Assembly: GCA_023246555.1 (NCBI GenBank)
Contig: JAHFIC010000025.1
Location: forward strand, 1-12,248
Source of the DNA: Candidatus Magasanikiibacteriota bacterium
GTDB lineage: Bacteria > Patescibacteriota > Patescibacteriia > Magasanikbacterales > UBA922
Length of the DNA stretch: 12,248 bases
Direction of reading: 5' to 3'
Positions within the stretch are counted from its first letter, which is position 1. Every line of letters begins with the position of its first letter. This document shows, piece after piece, positions 7,774 through 12,248 of this stretch. The notes below the pieces were generated by a model. It worked only from the letters and a program-made list of their open reading frames with translations, ran no database searches and had not been told where the DNA came from. Both the position numbers and the translations under genes were made by a program.

Positions 7774-8352
7774 ATGAAGACGAATGATTTCGACCACCTC
7801 AACGCTCTCGTCACCCACGCCATCTCGGAGGTAATGGATCGTCTCCCAGATGCCAAAGAGACGATCAAGTCCATCGAAGAAAACGGGACGGCATTGGCCG
7901 AAGACCTGCTTCGGACACTCAACCGCATCACTGAAAAAACAAGGGATCGGCGTTTAAAAGCCGAACGCAAAGCCGCGATGCTAGCGTCGCTCAGAACAGA
8001 ACTCATCCACGAATTCACCCTCGTGGACGAGATGCTAGACGTCGTCAGGGTTAAGTGGGTGGGTGACACCCCGCCGACGTACAAAGAGGCGATCCAGACG
8101 GCGTACACACCCGAACGCCCCGTCGTGAGGACGGCGGAGGAGTGGAACCGAGTTGGTGAGCACCTGCAGGGATTGCCGAAAAATCTTGAGAGAAATCGGC
8201 TCATCACAGATTTTCATTCTACCCTCGACGGCTTCAACTATCTAGAGCATGGCCAGGGTGGCTGGTACTGTGGATGGTGCATAGGCGATGAGCTGTGTGA
8301 GAGAGATCTCATCCTGCGGCGTCACGTAGCAAGCCCGATTATTCAGGTATAA
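7774..8352 (+). CDS. hypothetical protein, helical N-terminus and C-terminal CxxC-x5-C motif
   Basis: The product has 192 residues and I do not recognise a family. Residues about 5-95 are charged and helix-prone with heptad-like spacing (for example RITEKTRDRRLKAERKAAML, 51-70), so a coiled coil is possible. Residues 95-160 contain scattered prolines and tryptophans. The C-terminal part has GGWYCGWCIGDELCERD, giving C166, C169 and C175, a possible metal or redox site. No signal peptide or membrane helix is seen. The ATG at 7774 has a good Shine-Dalgarno (AAGGA at 7760-7764, 9 bases away); an in-frame TTG at 7744 lies inside the leader hairpin and is not preferred. It forms a one-gene unit with its own strong promoter and hairpin terminator, unlike the glycan genes around it. 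Reality of the gene is well supported; function unknown. Confidence 0.8.
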   Translation: MKTNDFDHLNALVTHAISEVMDRLPDAKETIKSIEENGTALAEDLLRTLNRITEKTRDRRLKAERKAAMLASLRTELIHEFTLVDEMLDVVRVKWVGDTPPTYKEAIQTAYTPERPVVRTAEEWNRVGEHLQGLPKNLERNRLITDFHSTLDGFNYLEHGQGGWYCGWCIGDELCERDLILRRHVASPIIQV

Positions 8353-8388
8353 AGGAACGAAAACACGCACGAGGGATCGCGACAAAAT

Positions 8389-8425
8389 GGGACGGCTGTT
8401 CTGCTCTCGCCGTCCCTTATTTTTT
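8389..8425 (+). terminator. Rho-independent terminator, shared between convergent genes
   Basis: GGGACGGC (8389-8396) pairs perfectly with GCCGTCCC (8409-8416) around a 12-base loop, followed on the plus strand by a T-rich tract (TTATTTTTTCTT). It ends the 192-aa gene. The 3' arm abuts the TAA (8417-8419) of the convergent methyltransferase gene, so the same hairpin may also terminate that transcript, although the minus-strand tract (ATTTTG) is weak. Confidence 0.85.
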
Positions 8426-10036
8426 CTTCAAACGAAAAATAACACTGCAAATTTTACTCTTCTTTCCTGGTACCAGTCCTTCGTTCCACCAGTACACATG
8501 GTCAACGGTTCCGCCAAAAAGGTTCAATAATTCTTTCACGCCGCCATAGAGCGGAGACTTGCAAAACTCCAATTCTTCTTCCGGCGGGAACAATCCGAAA
8601 CTCACAATCATCAATGCGCCGTCTGTGGCAACACGGATCATTTCCTTGACCGCTCGCTCAACATCGTACGCATAGCGAATCACCGCGCCAGACATGATCG
8701 TGTCAAAAGTGTCGTTTGGAAACTGCATCTCGTGCATGTCCATAAGAAGAATCTTCGGCGTGTATGTAAAAAGGTCAATGCCAATGACATCGCGAAAGCC
8801 ATGGGCTTCCAACAGGAGCATCTCGCCTTCATTTTTTGGCCCGATGCAGAGCGTCTTGCCGTCTTTTTTGACGCCGGGAATAGACAGCAAGGGGTAGAGC
8901 AGAGCCTCCACTCGGCCGCGGCTGAACTGAAACAGCTTCATGCTGTTCCACAAATTATGCTGGATGACATATTCATTATGCTCATTTCGACCGGAAAAAT
9001 TCATCTCATCAATCTTAAACTTGCGTTTGATCAAAAAATACAGGGCTCGGAGCATCATCCGTCCCCACACGACAAAACGCGATTGCCGAAAATACGCGCC
9101 AAGCGACGGCACATAATTGGAGTGATGCGGATAAAACATCCGTATGGCAGAACGGTTGTGCTTCAACCAGCTTAATGCCGGAATGACCTGTCCGGCAAAT
9201 GGCACGTGCGCGCCGATCCACTCTGCCCAATAATTGTACCCGGGCTGAAAAAAGACCGCGGGGATAACCGGCTGAGTATGCTGGCCGCATTTGAACGCCT
9301 TCGTCGGGCGGTCCATATGGAAAAACAACGATCCGATCGTGTGGCCCAAATGCGCGACCGAGAGCGTTCCGCGTCCGCCGGTTTTGGCGAGAAGCAATTT
9401 TCCCGCGTCGCCAAACCACTCATCCACGTCAATTATGGCCGAGCCGAAGGCCGGCATGACCGCCGGTTTCCCAGCCAAAGACTCGCCATGCAAGTTATGT
9501 AACTCGGGAATGACAGTCGCTGTATCTGTATAATCCGACTCCGTTGAGTGATTGAACAATGTTACCCGAGTGGTTGTGTCGGACGAAGAAATGACCGACG
9601 AACAGAACATAAAAAAGGCCTTCTTTGACAACTGCGATGGAACATTCATATTCAGGTGTCCGGCCGTTACAATCTCGGTCGCCATTTCAGCTCCCTGCCA
9701 GCGCGTGACATGATCTTTGGTGGAAATGTCAAATGGACGGTTTTGGTCAACATTGGAGACAAGAACCAAAAAGCTTCCGTCAAACTCCTTTATGCCGTGT
9801 TTCATGAGCTCCGCGCGAGCGTCAAGCTTCATGACAGCGCCGCCCGGAAGCTCAAGAATGATCGGCTCGCCGCCGACCGCGACTCCAGACGAATCGAGAA
9901 AGAGAATCACCAACCGCTCCCGTTCTTTCCCATCGTTCACATACGTAAACGTATTTTCGAGTCCTGGCACAAGGTGTACATGGCTCGAAAAAATACATTT
10001 GTTTTTTACCTGAAAATAGTCGCGCCAGTTGATCAT
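8417..10036 (-). CDS. two-unit beta-rich domain fused to a class I SAM-dependent methyltransferase
   Basis: The product has 539 residues. The N-terminal 250 residues look like two beta-sandwich units. Unit 1 (about 12-100) reads FTYVNDG, RLVILFLDSSGVAVGG, LELPGGAVMKLD; unit 2 (about 135-242) reads RVTLFNHSTES, VMPAFGSAIIDVDEWFG, GTLSVAHL. After a linker rich in aromatics (about 255-390), the C-terminal domain is a class I methyltransferase: motif I LCIGPKNEGE (396-405, atypical in lacking DxGxGxG), GIDLF (419-423, the acidic end of beta-2), LMDMHEMQFPNDTFDTIMSG (431-450), and MIRVATDGALMIVSFGLFPP. It resembles Methyltransf_11-type enzymes; the substrate may be a glycan or lipid, but this is inference. 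Its ATG overlaps the TGA of the upstream gene (ATGA), and that upstream product has a similar two-unit beta architecture. No signal peptide is seen. Confidence 0.78.
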   Translation of the reverse strand: MINWRDYFQVKNKCIFSSHVHLVPGLENTFTYVNDGKERERLVILFLDSSGVAVGGEPIILELPGGAVMKLDARAELMKHGIKEFDGSFLVLVSNVDQNRPFDISTKDHVTRWQGAEMATEIVTAGHLNMNVPSQLSKKAFFMFCSSVISSSDTTTRVTLFNHSTESDYTDTATVIPELHNLHGESLAGKPAVMPAFGSAIIDVDEWFGDAGKLLLAKTGGRGTLSVAHLGHTIGSLFFHMDRPTKAFKCGQHTQPVIPAVFFQPGYNYWAEWIGAHVPFAGQVIPALSWLKHNRSAIRMFYPHHSNYVPSLGAYFRQSRFVVWGRMMLRALYFLIKRKFKIDEMNFSGRNEHNEYVIQHNLWNSMKLFQFSRGRVEALLYPLLSIPGVKKDGKTLCIGPKNEGEMLLLEAHGFRDVIGIDLFTYTPKILLMDMHEMQFPNDTFDTIMSGAVIRYAYDVERAVKEMIRVATDGALMIVSFGLFPPEEELEFCKSPLYGGVKELLNLFGGTVDHVYWWNEGLVPGKKSKICSVIFRLKKK

Positions 10037-10839
10037 AAATGTTCGCCAAGAACCACCGTGCCATTGGTTTGAGTCATAAATGGTTTATGAAGAATGTTCT
10101 TTCCCAGCACATGCATGGAATACGGCCCGCTCCCGACATGCGGCTCAATTTCCGGAAACTGCCCAAACAGATCAACTTTTTGGCAGCCCAATTGAGGCAA
10201 TGGCTTTAGCTGAATGGTCTTCTTCTCTCCGCGATGATTGATAAACGTCACTGCCGCATGGCCGCACGCCGGGTGAAAGAAGCTCTGGAATCGACAGGAA
10301 TTTCCAAGATAAAGCGTTGGGCGAAATCCGGCAGGCGTGGTCCAGCTCGTCGACATGTGATCCATGCCGCAGTGACTGGCCTTGGGCGAACCGGAAAGGC
10401 AATGCGCCATGATGCTCTTTTTTGTGCCGGGAACAAAAAATTCCGTGAAGAATACCGACGAATACAGCTCATGGAGCATGCGATCTGTCTTAGCATCTTT
10501 GATGTGAACGGAAATGATGCCGTACTGATCAAGTCCGGGAATATCGGCCGTCTCGAGAATGACGGTTTCCGGATTGACAAATGTTCCCGTACGCCGAGCC
10601 GCGACGTCTCCGGCGCGGGTAAAAAACCGTGCCTCCCAAGCGGCCTGAAACGGCGCGTCATTCAAAAGCGCAAAATGATTGTAGATATAGACGCGCGTCC
10701 GCCAGCCATCTTCCGTATGCAAATAATAGCCAATACTGCCCATCGATAACAGATTTCGATATATTGGGAGCAGTGGTTTTTTATTTCGTGGAATTAATTT
10801 TTGCAAAAAAAACGGACTGGCGTTTTTTCCTTGTGTCAT
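10033..10839 (-). CDS. hypothetical two-unit beta-rich protein, partner of the methyltransferase fusion
   Basis: The product has 268 residues. Residues 1-35 are basic and not clearly a signal peptide. Two beta-rich units follow: about 36-135 (RVYIYNHF, AAWEARFFTRAGDVA, GIISVHIKD) and about 145-260 (RPTLYLGNSCRFQSFF, AAVTFINHRGEKKTIQLKPLP, KVDLFGQFP). The pattern of strand, asparagine-turn, polar strand, proline-rich edge and VDLFGQF echoes the N-terminal half of the downstream fusion protein (IIDVDEWFG). Residues 145-195 hold an unusual set of Cys and His (C147, H156, C157, H161, C182, H189, C192, H194). The start at 10839 lacks a Shine-Dalgarno; M33 at 10743 is an alternative that begins just before the first unit. 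It is probably co-transcribed with the fusion gene. No function can be assigned; a carbohydrate- or protein-binding role is only a guess. Confidence 0.7.
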   Translation of the reverse strand: MTQGKNASPFFLQKLIPRNKKPLLPIYRNLLSMGSIGYYLHTEDGWRTRVYIYNHFALLNDAPFQAAWEARFFTRAGDVAARRTGTFVNPETVILETADIPGLDQYGIISVHIKDAKTDRMLHELYSSVFFTEFFVPGTKKSIMAHCLSGSPKASHCGMDHMSTSWTTPAGFRPTLYLGNSCRFQSFFHPACGHAAVTFINHRGEKKTIQLKPLPQLGCQKVDLFGQFPEIEPHVGSGPYSMHVLGKNILHKPFMTQTNGTVVLGEHL

Positions 10840-10879
10840 ACCAGGGAGGAAATTCGAAAATAAACAGAGAATAACGGCC

Positions 10880-10909
10880 CTACGATATCACGAAGGTGAA
10901 GCGGTTGGC
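10880..10909 (-). promoter_or_regulatory. weak candidate promoter before the beta-rich gene
   Basis: On the minus strand, TTGCCA lies 18 bases from a TGA-TATCGT extended -10-like element, upstream of the ATG at 10839. The match is partial and the gene could instead be read through from the nuclease operon. Confidence 0.3.
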
Positions 10910-10917
10910 AAACCGGA

Positions 10918-11094
10918 TCAATGTTCCTCAATCGGTTCCCACCCACTCTCTTCAAACGCGCCTTTATGCCAGCCGTTTGGACAATCGCACATCTCGAGGG
11001 GTTCACCGTACTTCGAGCACCCATCGACGCCGCAGAGCCCATTGTCGTCAAAGACGTTTTTACACCCGCGGCAAATGTAATGTTCTGGTGTCAT
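10918..11094 (-). CDS. 58-aa cysteine-rich (zinc-ribbon-like) protein
   Basis: I translated this by hand: 58 residues starting MTPEHYICRGCKNVFDDNG. Cysteines fall in pairs: C8-x2-C11, C21-x4-C26 and C36-x-C38, with H43 nearby, a spacing that suits one or two bound zinc ions. The C-terminus is tryptophan- and acid-rich (GWHKGAFEESGWEP). Its ATG overlaps the TGA of the nuclease gene (ATGA at 11094-11091), so translation is probably coupled and the protein may act with the nuclease. It ends 78 bases before the next gene. Short proteins of this style, with CxxC and CDC clusters, occur in CPR genomes to my recollection, but I cannot name a family. The regular codon structure, coupled start and Cys clustering make a real gene likely. 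Confidence 0.72.
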   Translation of the reverse strand: MTPEHYICRGCKNVFDDNGLCGVDGCSKYGEPLEMCDCPNGWHKGAFEESGWEPIEEH

Positions 11095-11489
11095 AAAATG
11101 ATGCTTGTCTCGCCTTCTTTCTCTACGCGCCGCGGCACCACGTACACCTCCGCGCCAAAATCATCGTTACCGACACATTCACCTTCATGACGATAGAGTG
11201 CTTCCATCGGCGCGCAATCTCGACATCCATCGCTCCCCACCGGACATTTGAAGCGATCCAATTGCCGCGCTAATTTGATATCGCGCGCGATCTTCAAAAT
11301 GCGTTCGCGCGCGGCGTCCACCTCCGGCAGAGGCTGTTCATCAAGATCGTCGTTCCTGTCCAAATACCAATAACTCGCTTTTGTCACTTTTCTTTTCTGG
11401 CAATTATGGACCAAAAGATGATAGATCGGCAGCTGAAGCGAATCAGGATCTTCATCTCGTTTGCCGGTTTTGAAATCGATAATATGCAC
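11091..11489 (-). CDS. PD-(D/E)XK Fe-S nuclease, C-terminal part (downstream of frameshift)
   Basis: This is the catalytic and iron-sulphur part of the nuclease whose N-terminal part lies at 11491-11982 in another frame. The frame is open further upstream than the GTG at 11489 and reads CGKIDWLEYLSESDSVHIID before the catalytic DFKTGK, so this part really begins near 11569. The GKID acidic residue and the D-x-K of DFKTGK form the PD-(D/E)XK site. LQLPIY (residues 18-23 of this part) is motif IV (QxxxY) of the RecB/Cas4 group. Then C82-x6-C89-x2-C92 matches the C-terminal cysteines of the [4Fe-4S] cluster of AddB/Cas4-type nucleases; the fourth ligand is likely in the N-terminal part (ACPRAYY). 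The stop overlaps the start of the 58-aa Cys-rich gene. It would process DNA ends in repair or defence; specific role unknown. Confidence 0.82.
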   Translation of the reverse strand: MHIIDFKTGKRDEDPDSLQLPIYHLLVHNCQKRKVTKASYWYLDRNDDLDEQPLPEVDAARERILKIARDIKLARQLDRFKCPVGSDGCRDCAPMEALYRHEGECVGNDDFGAEVYVVPRRVEKEGETSIIL

Positions 11490-11490
11490 G

Positions 11491-11982
11491 CTATCTGACT
11501 CGGACAGGTATTCCAGCCAATCGATTTTGCCGCAGAGAATAATATTGTCTTCTTCCGACAGCCAAAAAATACGGCAGGTCTTGCTGAATTTTTATCGCCT
11601 GCCGCGCCACCGGCCCGGGATGCCGCTCTACGCGCTTCAGCATTTCCTGACCGCGGACTTTGTATTTGTATTCCGTATCCACATCAAAAAACCCGCCGCG
11701 CTTGCCGGAAAATTTTCCCCATACGCGCTCAAACCGCGCCACCAAGGGTTCCAAAAACCGCTTCTCGCGCGGCAAGACCGAGAGTGATTCCACCACTTCA
11801 TGCACCCCACTCCCAAGCGCCAACGGCGGCGACATGAGTTTCATCTTATGATTCGTCTTCGGATCTTTGTAGACATTTTTCAAATAATACGCGCGCGGAC
11901 ACGCCAAAAAATCACTTATTGAGCTGTGCGATACCCAAACGGCCGTGTATTTATCGGGCGGCATACCCGCATACCGTATCAT
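11491..11982 (-). CDS. PD-(D/E)XK Fe-S nuclease, N-terminal part (frameshifted)
   Basis: About the first 138 residues are genuine; the remainder after IKIQQDLPYF is read out of frame to a chance stop. The start shows the family pattern SHSSISDFLACPRAYYLKNVY (19-39), where C28 would be the first Fe-S ligand, and LALGSGVHEVVES (55-67), whose His61 is the motif I histidine of RecB/Cas4 nucleases. If one T is removed from the T6 run (A6 at 11564-11569 on the plus strand), the frame continues as PYFWLSEEDNIILCGKID into the C-terminal part, giving a normal 296-residue protein. The ATG at 11982 has a weak AGGT six bases upstream. The gene is divergent from a strong promoter unit at 11996. A homopolymer sequencing or assembly error is the simplest explanation; a true pseudogene or slippage is possible. 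Confidence 0.82.
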   Translation of the reverse strand: MIRYAGMPPDKYTAVWVSHSSISDFLACPRAYYLKNVYKDPKTNHKMKLMSPPLALGSGVHEVVESLSVLPREKRFLEPLVARFERVWGKFSGKRGGFFDVDTEYKYKVRGQEMLKRVERHPGPVARQAIKIQQDLPYFLAVGRRQYYSLRQNRLAGIPVRVR

Positions 11983-11995
11983 CTATGACCTGGTA

Positions 11996-12024
11996 TTGAC
12001 AAGCGTGGGAGATCGTGATATTGT
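11996..12024 (+). promoter_or_regulatory. strong sigma-70-type promoter of the right-edge small transcript
   Basis: TTGACA (11996-12001, perfect) is followed by a 17-base spacer ending TGA and TATTGT (12019-12024), an extended -10. Initiation is expected near 12031. It is built like the promoter at 7643-7671 and lies just outside the divergent nuclease gene. Confidence 0.8.
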
Positions 12025-12037
12025 GTGCGTCATTGGA

Positions 12038-12056
12038 CGCCGGGATCCACCCGGTG
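12038..12056 (+). other. leader hairpin upstream of the 38-codon ORF
   Basis: CGCCGGG (12038-12044) pairs with CCCGGTG (12050-12056) around ATCCA, including one G-U pair. It lies just after the predicted transcription start and 7 bases before the Shine-Dalgarno. It might stabilise the 5' end of the transcript; role not known. Confidence 0.5.
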
Positions 12057-12074
12057 GTTCCACAGGAGGAATCA

Positions 12075-12191
12075 ATGGCCAAGGTTAGTTTCGAAATCAG
12101 AACAAATAACCCGCTCCTCAACGCGGCTGTTACCGTTACCTTTTTGGCTCTTTTTCACCAACAATCACCGGCCACTGGGCCGTTTTTTTGA
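12075..12191 (+). CDS. 38-aa small ORF with strong Shine-Dalgarno (uncertain)
   Basis: AGGAGG at 12064-12069 is the best ribosome-binding site in the window, five bases from the ATG at 12075. The ORF encodes 38 residues, beginning MAKVSFEIRTNNPLLNA, with a short hydrophobic stretch (AAVTVTFLALF, about 17-27) and ending SPATGPFF. No family is recognised. The stop TGA (12189-12191) sits at the end of the T-run of a terminator-like hairpin. Thus either the message ends almost at the stop codon, or the coding frame is not what it seems (a frameshift or a longer gene running off the window), or the transcript acts mainly as an RNA. Initiation signals are strong; identity of the product is open. 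Confidence 0.5.
   Translation: MAKVSFEIRTNNPLLNAAVTVTFLALFHQQSPATGPFF
12169..12189 (+). terminator. terminator-like hairpin overlapping the small ORF stop
   Basis: CGGCC (12169-12173) pairs with GGCCG (12178-12182) around ACTG, followed by seven Ts (12183-12189). The stem is short but fully GC. With the promoter at 11996 it would define an RNA of about 160 bases. It could alternatively be an attenuator for a gene beyond the window. Confidence 0.55.
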
Positions 12192-12205
12192 TGCTCATTT
12201 CGAGT

Positions 12206-12232
12206 GAACATTTGCCGTTCAAATGTTTGAAC
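12206..12232. repeat. overlapping inverted repeats, operator-like
   Basis: AACATTTG (12207-12214) can pair with CAAATGTT (12220-12227), and GTTCAAA (12217-12223) can pair with TTTGAAC (12226-12232). The two share bases, so as RNA they are mutually exclusive hairpins. As DNA the second is a near-continuous 16-bp palindrome that could bind a dimeric regulator. Confidence 0.45.
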
Positions 12233-12248
12233 TTTGGTCCGCAATCGG

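Noticed and set aside
7665..8207. 180-codon minus-strand ORF opposite the 192-aa gene
   Set aside because: Ser/Arg-rich low-complexity translation, no ribosome site, and it would read across the promoter and leader of the plus-strand gene, which has proper start signals.
10837..10850. Shine-Dalgarno-like AGGGAGG on the plus strand near 10843
   Set aside because: No start codon follows at a workable distance in an open plus-strand frame; the sequence lies upstream of the minus-strand gene.
10901..10916. CGGTT-GGCA-AACCG inverted repeat just after the 58-aa gene
   Set aside because: Only 5 bp of stem and no T-run on either side, so not supportable as a terminator.
11562..11572. programmed -1 frameshift at the T6 run of the nuclease
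   Set aside because: A -1 slip at U-UUU-UUG leads into the wrong frame; the downstream half needs a +1 shift, and no stop or rare codon of the prfB kind follows.
1..12248. CRISPR arrays, tRNA or rRNA genes, insertion sequences
   Set aside because: I looked for regularly spaced direct repeats, tRNA-like cloverleaf ends and transposase motifs and saw none.

Overview
The window is bacterial: sigma-70-type promoters, Shine-Dalgarno sites on two small genes, Rho-independent terminators, ATGA start/stop overlaps, and TGA read as stop. Base composition is near 50% GC by eye. Most glycan genes lack a recognisable Shine-Dalgarno site, intergenic gaps are very short, and small orphan genes carry their own promoters. 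This style resembles Candidate Phyla Radiation (Patescibacteria) genomes, but no marker gene is present and that placement is a weak inference. No rRNA, tRNA, CRISPR array, transposase or integrase was seen. No gene-free stretch exceeds about 130 bases.

Left part (1-3860, minus strand): a surface-glycan operon in the order wecB-like UDP-GlcNAc 2-epimerase, wecC-like UDP-ManNAc dehydrogenase, a UDP-glucose-4-epimerase-like SDR, and a GT4 glycosyltransferase cut by the window edge. The genes are 6 bp apart or overlap. The first two should make UDP-ManNAcA, the SDR would supply another nucleotide sugar, and the GT4 would use such donors.

Middle (3863-7646): a divergent, well-formed promoter drives a capsule-synthesis (KpsS/KpsC-like) glycosyltransferase on the plus strand. 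It converges with, and overlaps by 32 bp, a minus-strand ArnT/PMT-like membrane glycosyltransferase. A DPM1-like polyprenyl-phosphate mannose synthase is divergent from the latter. These two look like a matched lipid-linked sugar maker and user.

Right part (7643-12248): a compact orphan gene (192 aa) with its own strong promoter, structured leader and hairpin terminator. It is followed by a minus-strand group read from 11982 down to 8417. That group comprises a Cas4/AddB-like Fe-S PD-(D/E)XK nuclease split by a one-base homopolymer frameshift, a 58-aa cysteine-rich protein, a two-unit beta-rich protein, and a similar beta-rich protein fused to a SAM methyltransferase. At the right edge is a second compact unit: strong promoter, leader hairpin, strong Shine-Dalgarno, a 38-codon ORF and a terminator-like hairpin overlapping the stop codon. 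Overlapping inverted repeats follow.

The most notable items are the frameshifted nuclease with its coupled cysteine-rich partner, the beta-domain/methyltransferase pair, and the two small strong-promoter units.
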